A stretch of 64,000 nt of DNA, taken from positions 19,957,001-20,021,000 of the forward strand of contig NC_092569.1 of the NCBI RefSeq assembly GCF_037975245.1, written 5' to 3'. Shown here in pieces: positions 48,829 through 59,800 of the stretch. Under the pieces are notes generated by a model. It did not search any database. It saw nothing but the letters and a program-made list of their open reading frames with translations, and was not told the origin of the DNA. The stretch comes from Apostichopus japonicus. Lineage: Eukaryota > Echinodermata > Holothuroidea > Aspidochirotida > Stichopodidae. Position 1 is the stretch's first letter. Every line of letters begins with the position of its first letter. A program made the position numbers and the translations under genes.

Positions 48829-50468
48829 GTAAGCCTATTGTAATTTCTTCTTAATGTTACTTAATGTCCATTCATATGTAAAACAGTGTAATGTGAAAGA
48901 TGTTGACTAGTTCACGTCTTCGTTTAATGTTTATTTTGTAATAAAATTCCTCCCATTTAAAAAAAAACGAATATATCTGCTTTTTAATACTACCTTCTAT
49001 TATCCGTATACATCGATACCTACCTTAGTTGACATTAGAAATGAAGCTCGAGTTTTATGAAGCTAATATATTATTTTGGCATTGCATATCGAACAGTACC
49101 AATATATCTACTCAAATGATGGCTAAGAAAACGTATGATATCCCTAATATGTTTTATTACAAACTTCACACAAAATTGTTAGATCGACTTATATATTAAG
49201 TATATTGTAAAGTTGTGTAATTCTGAGCCAAGGCAAGCCATATTTACAAATTACTGAATAGCCACTCGGTCTTAATTAGAAATCTGTGCGGTTACAATTA
49301 TTATAGTAATCAAATGTATATAGTTTTTTTTCCGTTTGATACAGAATCTCACGAACCTTTAGGTACAGAAGCCCTTAATTTCGAAACCTAAGCTACCTTT
49401 TAGACACATGATTTTATCATATGTTGACGCCTTTTATGGTACATGGACTAACTTTATATTATAGTTGTGAGTATTTTATAGTAACCTTTTATCAGTTCAG
49501 AGTAGTTTTTAATTCATTTAATACGTGTTTGATACCTAAATAGCAAAACTATCAATGTAATGGATTGAATATCATTTCAAATAACAAAGGAAAGAACAAA
49601 GAATAATATGGAATTTTCCAATTGGCATGTTACACTAATAGAGAGGTAATTCTATGCGACAAAGCCTTGGTGATCAATTGTTTTTTTTTCAAATCAATTA
49701 ACTATTTGCTCGTTAAACTGAATCATTTGGTAGCAATTTTAGTTCTTCTGATCAATGAAAGTCTCATTTTAAGGGTTTTTTTTTAGCTTAAAATTGATCA
49801 ATGAAAAGTGAGAAAAAAAAACTGCAGTATGGGTTGACTGTGTTTGTCTCAAAGCACTGGTTTAATGTTCTATTTTGTAATCAAAGTTTATTTTGCACAA
49901 ATTTAAATATATTCCGGGTTGATTTGTCAATAAACGTACAGGAAATTTCCTGCATATTTAGATCAAAATCACATCCTAACAGTATTTTTTATGACGAACA
50001 AAGGATTACATTTTCAAATTCGATTGTATTTTGTGAATGTATCTAGCGAAAGATGAGTGAATGGTGTCGTCACATCAACTCAACTGGAAATTTCTTTACT
50101 TTCTTTGTAAAGGTGAACTCACTTATTTCTTAGAGGCCAAACATATTTCTACAAAAATAAAGTTGTTTTTTTCTTTAACGTAAAATTAGCCGATGAAAAG
50201 TACAAAAGAAAAACAAGTTTTATGGGTTGACTGTGTATGTCTCATAGCACTGGTTTGATGTTATATGTTGTAGTCAATTTTTTGGGTATATATATAATTA
50301 TATTCCGATGACAGAGGTTGATACGTCAATAATCGTACATGGAGTTTTCTGCATATTTAGATCTAAATCACATCCTTAAAGCATATTCTATGCCGAAGAA
50401 AGGAACATTTTCAAATTTGATTGTATTTTGTGAATGTATCTAGCAAACGATGCGTGAATGGTGTCGTC

Positions 50469-50478
50469 ATATATATAT

Positions 50479-50517
<39 letters not shown>

Positions 50518-50531
50518 AATATATATATATA
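50469..50531. repeat. (TA)n microsatellite at the right edge of copy B
   Basis: Interrupted AT run exactly where homology with copy A ends. Confidence 0.9.
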
Positions 50532-50920
50532 GCACTGGATTGGTATTTACGTTTACTTCTCCAAGTTGGTGCTTAGGTTTACCTGAGGTGAAATGATTGG
50601 ATCAACTTGAAATTTTACATCAGTATACCTTATGGTACTAGGACTGCATATCAGTCGTTATAAGTTGCTACCTACTTTTTGGGTCATTTGGCAAGGAAAA
50701 ATCCAATTGGTCAAACCCTTACGGTAAACCTAAGTCTTGCTCTCAAAGTATATCCCCCAGTTGGTATATAAGTTGACCTGACGTACAGGCATCCGTAGTT
50801 TTCTTGACAGCGGCAGTAGCCTGTATTCAGTGTATACGCTCTACACTGTGTACACTGTATACGCCAGGGCTAACGCTAAAGCATACCCGTCGGCTGCATT
50901 GCATGCAACCCAATAACAGT
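50532..50920. other. Unique DNA right of the duplication
   Basis: No gene or element recognised. A CTGTATTCAGTGTATACG-like phrase near 50820 is locally repeated. Confidence 0.45.
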
Positions 50921-51066
50921 TTCGGCTAATATAAGATGATGTGTAGTATCTGTTTCCTCTCGATGCAAGGGGACTGGGCTTGAGATCGGGTCAGTCGTTC
51001 GCCGGGTAGTGTGGTTTTCGTGCCCAGGTTCTTTCCTTGTTGACTTTTTCTTAAAAAAGTACCGTT
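50921..51066 (+). mobile_element. U2 snRNA-headed SINE, copy 2
   Basis: TTCGGCTAAT, then TGTGTAGTATCTGTTTC (U2 5' region), body GTCAGTCGTTCG, GGTTTTCGTGCCCAGG, tail TTTTTCTTAAAAAAGTACC. Same order as copy 1 on the opposite strand, with deletions. Non-functional as U2. Confidence 0.75.
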
Positions 51067-51482
51067 AAAACGAAAACGTCTCACCAACAACTTCAGGTAA
51101 GGTCCATGAGATTAGTCAATAAAGTTTGGTGATATTAATAACGTTGATATTGTAACGTTGTTGCATACAGCTTCACGTTATTTGTTCATACCCATATTTC
51201 AATACTATAGTCTAGACTAGCTTCTAGCCTAAAACTTGTAAGGCCTAGCCTACGTTCGGCTGTAGCCTAGGGCCATAGTCCAAGTCCTAACACTACCTTA
51301 GCATTGGGTCAAGGGTAAACTGGTCTGTAGTTTGAGCTACAAATTAATACCAACTGCCAGAGAAATTAGATTTCAAGTAGGTCAGCTTAACTTCTTAGCC
51401 TACTGTGCATGTATGTATCATATATGGCCTTAGATTTTGCTGGACAATTATGTTACTGTACATTGCCCTAATCATGACCAGA

Positions 51483-52100
51483 TACTGTAGCATGGTGGGC
51501 TTATAATTGACGCACTTAAGGATTTGATCAATGATATCTATCAAGGAAAAATCCAACTTACTCAACTGTATGTGTTTTTCATATGTGTAGTTCCTCAGAA
51601 ATGTTCTAATCTCAAAATATTTAAGGTTCTGTGCTTATGCACCGTACAATTGAGCAGAATTTGACCACAAAATGTCTGCCGTGTCAAGTTCTTTCATACC
51701 CCTAAATTGACACATTCGTCGATAAGTTAACTGTAGTGTAGGCCTTGGTATACATCCATTGACTTTAGATGCTGTTTGCTATGCTCTGAGCCTCTAAGCT
51801 CTGACAGGTCATGTCCCAGAGAGTAGTGTTCTCATATTGAGGTAATGTTGGGTATTTTAAGGGTGTAAGATTTCCAAATGGCCAAAAAATGTGCAAAACT
51901 GGGTGGAGGGTGTTAAAAGCTTAAAAAATACCACAATTTGGTCAGCAAATACCTCAAATGGATTCAAACTCATGAAATATGTAATTCTGTTTGGCTGCAA
52001 AAAAAGTTTAGGTGGCCTGCTGTATCGTTGCTAGTAATAATTTAAGGTGTGTCAATTACGGGGGTGCGTCAATTATGAAGCCTTTACTATACTGTACAGT
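51483..52100. mobile_element. ~600-bp MITE (AATTGACGCAC family), copy 2
   Basis: Imperfect inverted ends: GGCTTATAATTGACGCAC at 51498 and GTGCGTCAATTATGAAGCC at 52065. Full-length match to 33041-33645 on the other strand. Confidence 0.65.
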
Positions 52101-55100
52101 AGCTATGCCTAGATTATTATAGACTGAAGTCCATGCAAATGTAACTTACAAGTAGCCTGTATTGAATAAAAGATGCTATAATTGCTAGAACTTTTCAAAA
52201 AGTTCTTGGAAGTCTTTACTCTCCAAAATATTCTCAGACATTCTAGACACCACTGTACTGTAAGATGTCTGAATATCCCAGTGAGGGTATCAATAAAAAC
52301 AGTTAAAGGATATAATACTAGAAAATCCAGCATCAAATTTGGGCCAATGCAGAATACCTTTAATCTACTGTAAGTATCTCAAGTGATGCATTGTGTTTCA
52401 AGTGTCTTATTTATAACTAGCCAAAATTTGTACAAAATAACAATGCCATGCATCCAAAAGGTTATTGAGTCAGTACATTTCCATAATGTAACTATTACAA
52501 AAGCTGAGTGCACCTAATTAAAAGTTAACATCCTCCAAAAATCTATATAACACAAAAATTTGATAAAGCCTTCTATCCCCTCCCTTGCATATACTGTAAG
52601 TCATTTTGTTAAGTCTATTTAGATCCATAAGTAAACCAAGTTGACTAAATGTGCAATATTCAGTGTTTAAGATCTGAGCTCTGTATTGGCCCAAAATATA
52701 TTGGAGAGAAGTGTACAATAAAAATTGAAATAATGCACATCTACACTCTGACCATTAATATTTATTTGATTGGCACTGTTAATGTTTTCTCAGACAAATT
52801 TGATGATCAACATTCTCAATCTCAAGATGAATGACAACAGCCCACTATCCAAGGGAATAACACTGTACGATGTAGCTGCCATGCAGTGAAAAAGTCAACG
52901 TTGGAACGACAGCAATCATAGCTAGAGCACAGATGCCGTCTGGGACAGACTGATGTGGTGACCTACTGCATCATTGACAGCAAAATGGAAGATATTTTTG
53001 AATTAATCAAAAAGTAAGTTAATATTCTGTAGGTTTGACATCGCATAAACTTGATACCATAAGACTCTATTATCTCAAATACGAGTAACATCTGAGGTAA
53101 TTTATTCCAAAGTTATGGAATGAAGAAAGAAACAATCAGAAGGGATGAAAACTTTTGTATGATCTGGTTAATGTGGTGGTATCTTTCACTGGTTTTTAAT
53201 CTTAAAGGTCAATGCAAGACAACACCAAATTGTCAGGCTAGGTCCACATAAAATGTACATGCATATTTAAATTTTGAAATCTTTACAATTGGTAAAGCTT
53301 GAATGACTTGCAACTTTTAAAAGCACTTGCTATGGTAGGGAGCTGTTTCAGCTCCAATTGAATGCATGGCTGCATAAATAAAATGTGTAATGTTGTATAC
53401 AAGGCAAGATGAATCAAGAATTAATGGGCCCAAAATGGGATGGATAAACGAATTGAAATTTACAGTGAAAATAGTATATATGAAAGGTTGTGAGATGATT
53501 AAAATATTGGCTGAATTACAGGAGATTTAGTTTTGTAAAGCAGTTCATTGTTTTCTTCATTTGTAGAGTGTGAGGTCTATTCGGTAATCGCAAAACATTC
53601 CAAGCTATATTGCGCGTGCTATAATTGGGACCAAATCAGCATATCTTTAAGAGAAAGCTTTTCTTTTTGTACCAACAGATGGCTAATACAGCAAAGGATA
53701 TGCTCTAATTAGAAATGCCAGGCAAGATTATCACACAGTTTACAGTGGGGTGAATACAATCATCAACCAAGCTTTTCATCATGCTGTACATAGTGGTATA
53801 CAGTAGCTCCTTGTTGGGCTTATCAATTAAAAGCTTGCATAGAAGCCGATGCCAAGCAAAGCAAAAGTATGTCCTGTAAATCGCGAAGTAGATTCACACA
53901 TCTCATGTATATCCTCTGGGACACAGCACATCTTTCAATAGAGTTAGGAAGTTGCTGGGAATAGTTGTTGGATTGGCACAGTAATGTAGTAGCAGTAACA
54001 GAAAACTAACTAGTTCCAGGATGTGTTACACTGTTACACCATATAAAAGATAGAGGAAATTAATATTATAAGCTTCAAGCAGACAGAACCAAGAGAATGC
54101 AGACCAGTCTTCATGGGAAGTCTTCTACATATTTAACTGTATAAATGGACTCATTCTTTTGCAATGTACTTCTTGAAATATTTTAGTTTGGTGACATTGT
54201 GGCACTACATGTTTTTGTAAGTATTAGGGAACATTTGCAGCTGCTTGTCAAGAACATGGAACTTGTTATACAACTGAAGTGGTCCTGATGCTTAAGTGTT
54301 GAGGTTACTGGATATTTTGCTGCCTTACCTTGCTTTAACTGTTCTTAAATGCATTTCTCATGTTTTAAGATGTTTTAATTTTGTATTCCAAGCAAGATCA
54401 GCAAGCCATAGTACAGTAATTTTCAACAACCACCACACAGATACTTGTGCAGGACTAAGGGTTTTTGTTAAGCAGATTACTATTATAAAAATCTTTCAAA
54501 CTTCTATCCCTCAAAATCTCCAGGGGTACACTGCATTGTTCCTGAACCACAGTTTCACAATTCTACAAGTTGGGTTCAGGGGTTATGCTATGGGAAAAGT
54601 TTACAATGTTAGGCCTGACTTAATTACTGAAAGCTTGTGGTCTTTTATTACACCAAGAACCAGTTTATTCTTTAAACAAAATTAAATTATTTCCCCTCAA
54701 AATTGAGGGGAGTGAATACAGCAAAGGCACATGCAACTAGCACCAATGTCATGGAAACCTAGTGCAGCCCAATGAAACATACTGTAAAACCACAACATTT
54801 GTAACTATAGGTATGAAATTGTGCAATCCAGGGGTATTGTGTGTAATTTTGTCCCTCCAAGCATGGAAACTCCATGATATTGTGGTAATTTGCATTGGTT
54901 ACGGTATTGGATACAGCCTATACTGGTAAGTCTAGATAAATACTTGAGGTATAAGTTAGTTCCCAAAATGTTTCTCATGTATGAGAGAGGTCAGTAAATT
55001 GAGGTCATGAAATAGTGCAAGTATCCTGGTTTATGTGAAATAAATCTTGTGGAAAATATAAACTGGGATTGAAAATACAATCAACTGCTTGAATATTATT

Positions 55101-55815
55101 GTACAATTTTTATTGTGTCTCGTCTTTTAATATCATGCTAATCTCCACTACTGTATGTGTTTGGTAATAAGCCAGATTTCTGGGTAGAAGTTTAAAAAAG
55201 CAAATCGTCAACAATTTTTGATGAATTTTAAGCAATCACATTCACTGCCTCTATCTCTGTTTATGTTTTGAGTCAGCAACACAGTATACTGTACAGTAGT
55301 GTACAGAAAGGGACACTTTCTGTTGTATTCCTGATCAATTGAAAATTGTTTGTTGTTTGACTGTTTGTAGCAGTATTCCTCTGAGGAGTGAAAAAAAATA
55401 AACATACAGTGAACAGTTGCAACTGCGCATGCATTTATACATTACTTAAATTATGTTCTGATGAAATTCATGTAATATTCACTGTCGATTTTAGTTCAAA
55501 ACTGCCAGTATACCATTAGTTCCTGAGCCATAATTTTTTTGCTTTTAAAATCTGGCTTTGAGTGTATAGTATTTTGTCAAAAACATAAAAGTGGAGGGGC
55601 TGCTTATCATCATTCCCTGAACAGGCTTACCCAATTTGTTAACTATAATGGTAACATATCAAAATGTCTGGGGACTTGCCACAGTGCTGACAATTTTCAA
55701 ATATTTCCATGGTTCCACCAGGGATGTTAGAGATGGACAAACAACATTTGAGCTTTCTTTAACGTTTGTTTTGTGCCGACATTAATACTGTTTTTGGTCC
55801 AATACTAATACCTAA
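52101..55815. other. Unique DNA, no gene recognised
   Basis: AT-rich. Open frames at 52109-52373, 52518-52834 and 54296-54685 lack family resemblance and splice context. A short hairpin, CCCCTCAAAATTGAGGGG, stands at about 54692. Confidence 0.45.
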
Positions 55816-55819
55816 ATAG

Positions 55820-55940
55820 GGTGACAGGACAAAATCCCCCAGACAAAGTCCCCCTAGGACAAAATCCCCCAGAGCCAAAATCCCCCTGGACAAAATCCCC
55901 CTAGGACAAAATCCACCCAAGCCAAAATCTCCCCAAGCTA
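55820..55940. repeat. Minisatellite with GGACAAAATCCCCC core
   Basis: About six imperfect units of roughly 14-22 bp (CTAGGACAAAATCCCCC and variants). Its complement, GGGGGATTTTGTCCTAG, appears at about 56665-56681 beyond the next array, so the two flank it as inverted repeats. Confidence 0.85.
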
Positions 55941-55974
55941 TAAAAAATCCCATCAATTCTTTACAAAAATGCGT

Positions 55975-56590
55975 CATCCCGGTCCCCGGTATCGTCATCC
56001 AGTACCGTCATCCGGTACCCTCACCAGTATTTCCATTGGTACTCTCAGTGGTTCCCGGACCAGTACTCCGACCATACCCGACCGGTACCTTAATAGTGAG
56101 CCTGACAGTTACCCCCACCGGTGCTCCTCCCTGACCAGTACCCTGGACTGTACCCCGGCCGGTACCTCGACCGGTATCCCAACTGGTATCCTGAAAGGCA
56201 CCCTGACATATACTCTGACACGTACCCTTACTAGTACTGGTACAATAAACAGTAATTTGACCAGTACCTTGACCGGTCCCTTAAATGTCACAACATGGAG
56301 CTATATCCCATGGCCACACTAACAGGTAGCCTTGCAATTACCCTCAATGAACTCCGGACCAGTCCCTTGACCAGTATCCTGACCAGTACCCTAACCAGTA
56401 CACTGAGTGGAACCCTGACTGGTAGAGTGACCAGTATGATGACCGGTACCCTGACCAGTCACATGACCAGTACCTTGACCGGTACCCTCACAGGTACCCC
56501 AACAGGAGCCCTCACAGTTACACTCGCCAGTACCCTCACTAGTACCCTGACCAATCCCCTGAACGGTACCCTAACCAGTGCAATGTCCCA
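55975..56590. repeat. Degenerate 12-bp minisatellite (ACCCTGACCAGT)
   Basis: Tens of imperfect 12-bp units alternating CCAGTACC, CCGGTACC and CCTGA. Thr-Leu-Thr-Ser frames (117 and 138 codons) arise from the 12-bp period and are artefacts. Confidence 0.9.
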
Positions 56591-56857
56591 TGCCTTGACT
56601 GTCACACCTGGGCCATCGCTGGTTGTTGCAGGCAGGCTTTGTATGGGTCAGTGGGATATTGTCTGGGGGGATTTTGTCCTAGAACCCCTAAATATCACTC
56701 AAAACGGATAATGGTACCAGACGGTACCTGTACGTTGTCTGCTAGATTAATACGATGTCAAAAGGCTAGAACATGCACTATAATACTGTTATCAGTCGCC
56801 AGTAGGTATATACCACACTCATCTCATATCAGTATTTGTTTCTAATGTCATAACAGG

Positions 56858-57185
56858 CAGTGGCGGAGCGTCCATACAGTCAGGCGGGGAGGGGCGGACT
56901 CAAATGGGAAGCTGGCGCCCTTTTCAGCTATTCAACACTTTTTACTTATTCGCGATTATTTACTTTCTTATTGCGCTCTCATCTACCTATTGACATTTGT
57001 CACATTTTGTTGGCGATGACACCTATACCTAAAGGGTCATTTCCGGCGATATAGGGAGTATCTTTACTCAAAAGATTTCTGTACGCTCTGCGCCAACCTG
57101 TGGTGGCGCTCCGCTTAGATAAAGTCGAAAGCGTCCGTACAGACCTTTCTCGCCCCTCTGACCAATATCCCTAGCTCCGCCACTG
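56858..57185 (+). mobile_element. hAT-like MITE, copy 1
   Basis: 328 bp with inverted ends CAGTGGCGGAGC / GCTCCGCCACTG, the typical hAT end style. No transposase. Confidence 0.88.
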
Positions 57186-57193
57186 GCTCCCAA

Positions 57194-57659
57194 TCTTCTT
57201 CCCCGTCAATCCGTCTACTACCTCCCCCCCCCCCCCCTTCCCCAACCGAACCTCGTATGTTAAAGGAATATCTAATGATTAGAGACACTTATTCTAATGT
57301 TAAATCAGCAAAGAGCAAGCAATAATGATTTTATCACTAAGATTTTTTTTAATTTCTCAGTTACACCGTCATTTAACTTCCCACTCAATTTTACACTCCC
57401 TGATACTCTTCCATTCCAATGTAGGAAACTTCATCGTTACACGCAGCACGCAACGATCCTTGTTCTACTTAATTGATCCTTACTGAGTCTTTCAACTTAA
57501 AAGCATATTTTTTTCCAAATAGATTAGTGAAAGTTACACAGTTTAATAAATTAGAGGCATCTCCTTTTTAAAGAATTGTATTATCGGCGTATAGTCTTCC
57601 GATAAGCGTAACTTAGGTTTGAAAGAAATCAATGGGAGCAGGCAGTAATGATATTAACT

Positions 57660-57735
<76 letters not shown>

Positions 57736-58961
57736 CAAATCTCTTATTGAACGAATTATAAGCCCCCTGGTTACATCGTCATTTATCATCCCTCCCCCAT
57801 CCTGCCCTACCCTTCTTCACCTCACACACTCCGCTCTATAGGGTTAAAAGAAATCAGCGAGAGCAGGCAGTAATGAAATTTACTTACATTAATGAATTTT
57901 TTAAATCTCATTTAGGACAAATTATTAGGTCCCCTGGTAACATCATTTACCCCCCCCCCCCCCCATTCTCCCCTTCCCTTCCTTACAATCACCGCTTCTC
58001 TTACACCTAATATATGAGATATCCTCGCAAAGCGTGATGAACTAGGTCCCTCATTTATCTAATGCGTGGAAGGAACTCGAAACTTTCTTCCTTATCCGCC
58101 TATTCCAAGCTTTCTCCAAGAAAAGAGTTACAGTACCTATTCCCCAGATTTTTAAAAATAGCCTTCCTCCTCATAAAACGTGATGATCTATGTCTCTCAT
58201 TTATCTAAAGCATGGATGAACTACCAACTTTAAGCATATTACAAAGTTTTTCCACAAAAGAGCTACGGAACCTACTACACACAAATTATGTAAATGTCCC
58301 TAAACAGCATCCGTAGGGACATCGTTTTTGGTCCACATTTGAGTTTCCATCATATCTTTGTTCTGCTTTTCATACATATCTTTTATTGTGATTGTTATGA
58401 TAACCACATCTAAGGACTTTTGAGTCGTGTTATTGTATCCAGTGGAATTGTCTCGCTGAGATATAAAAGGATGACTTTTCCGTACGTTTTCACGGTAGGC
58501 CCCTCTGTTCAAGGTCAATGCACGACTATAACATTAGGTCCACTAAGTGCGGATATTGGTCTCCATTTGCCACTATTGCAGTAAACCCAACCGAGCAACG
58601 TGTCTACGGTGTCTCTTAAAAGACAATATTATTAACAAATTCGAAAAGAATTTGTAATCTCTTTGGTGTCATTTTAAAAGTATTTCTGATAACATTACGT
58701 ACAGAATTCTTTTATATGAGAAAGGTACATATGAGAAACATGACAATGACCGTGATAAAACCAATTTCAAGATTACTAGCGATCAATTCGCTCAATTTGT
58801 TTCAAAAAATGATTGAAAAGTGATATGAATTCCTCCTCATTCATTCTTTTTATTTGAGCATGTTGAACGCTTGTGATAACATGTCATTAAGAATCATTGC
58901 AGACGCTCACCCAAACCGTTAAAAAATACCCTCCCTCTCCCCCCTTCTCTTCCTACACTGA
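57194..58961. other. Segment carried between the two hAT-like copies
   Basis: Contains a (TA)n run (57661-57732), C-runs and two or three degenerate tandem units (AGCAGGCAGTAATGA... and GTGATGA.CTA.GTC.CTCAT). No gene seen. Confidence 0.6.
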
Positions 58962-58969
58962 GCTCCCAA

Positions 58970-59330
58970 CAGTGGCGGAGCGTCAATACAGTCAGGGGGC
59001 GGATGCCCCCCCCCCCTCAACGGACTAATATGGACTGCTGGCGCCCTTTTCAGCTATTGATCACTTCTTTTACTTATTCGCGAGTATTGACTTTTTTATG
59101 GCGCTCTCATCTACCTATTGACATTTGTCACATTTTGTTGGCGATGACACCTATTTATTCTTCGTTTATCTGCAAATTAGCAAGGCCCGGAAAGGGTCAT
59201 TTCCGGCCATATAGGGAGTATCTTTACTCAAAAGATTTCTGTACGCTCTGCGCCAACCTGTAGATAAAGTCGAAAGCGCCCATACAGACCATTCTCACCC
59301 CCTCTTACCAATACCCCTAGCTCCGCCACG
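58970..59330 (+). mobile_element. hAT-like MITE, copy 2
   Basis: Same family and orientation as copy 1, with a small extra block (TTTATCTGCAAATTAGCAAG) and a one-base deletion in the right end (GCTCCGCCACG). Confidence 0.88.
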
Positions 59331-59528
59331 ATAACAGGAGTGACTTTCCATATGTTATTGGTAGGAAATTGCAGGAATTATTGGAATCCTCAATGAAAAC
59401 TATACGTAGGTAGTCTTGTTTGCGTGGGGATTGAGTTGTGTAGGTGTTACACAAAAATGTAGATATGCTTTCTTTATTCTTGTGGAAAGCCGCTTTCACT
59501 TTGATATCAGATAAACCTGTGGTACATG

Positions 59529-59800
59529 CAGTGACGTAGCCAGGATTGTTCCAGTGGAGGGGGTGGGCGCTTGGGGGGGCTTGAACAATTCCTGGGAGGG
59601 CGTCTTGCTACTACCTGAGTGGAGTGCCACCATATGGGTTGGCGCTCAGCATACGGGAAATTTTCAGCTATAAAGACCTCCTAGATCGTTGGAAATAACA
59701 CTTCCCAGGCCTTGTAAGCTGCTCTAAAGTTTCACAGCATCCTTTATTTTGAGATCCCCATGTCTTGATATGGTCATCAAATTGTTTAGAGAAATAGAAG
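59529..59800 (+). mobile_element. Left-end fragment of another hAT-like element
   Basis: Starts CAGTGACGTAGCCAGGA, a hAT-type end, and shares GGAAATAACACTTCCCAG with the MITE at 7170. No matching right end was found, so the extent is uncertain. Confidence 0.45.

Larger units (their letters stand above)
34444..50468 (+). repeat. Segmental duplication, copy B
   Basis: Direct repeat of 10088-30740. It keeps the empty sites of the TIR element, the LTR and the LINE/GATA insert, and has its own insertion of about 890 bp (37696-38588) and a small tandem duplication at about 40085-40385. It ends in a TA microsatellite (50469-50531). Confidence 0.95.
56850..59338. mobile_element. Composite hAT-like structure (two elements plus 1.77 kb)
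   Basis: Order: ATAACAGG (56850-56857), element 1 (56858-57185), GCTCCCAA (57186-57193), internal segment, GCTCCCAA (58962-58969), element 2 (58970-59330), ATAACAGG (59331-59338). The 8-bp outer flanks match each other and the 8-bp inner flanks match each other, while neither element has matching flanks of its own. The whole block therefore entered as one unit. Confidence 0.8.

Noticed and set aside
52800-53020. Possible exon around the phrase encoding a Cys-rich then acidic stretch ending before gtaagtt
   Set aside because: In-frame stops interrupt it and no partner exon was found.
54296-54685. 129-codon plus-strand frame
   Set aside because: Starts at a non-ATG codon, with no family resemblance. 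Likely chance in AT-rich DNA.
55969-56711. Thr-rich 117- and 138-codon frames
   Set aside because: A by-product of the 12-bp minisatellite period.
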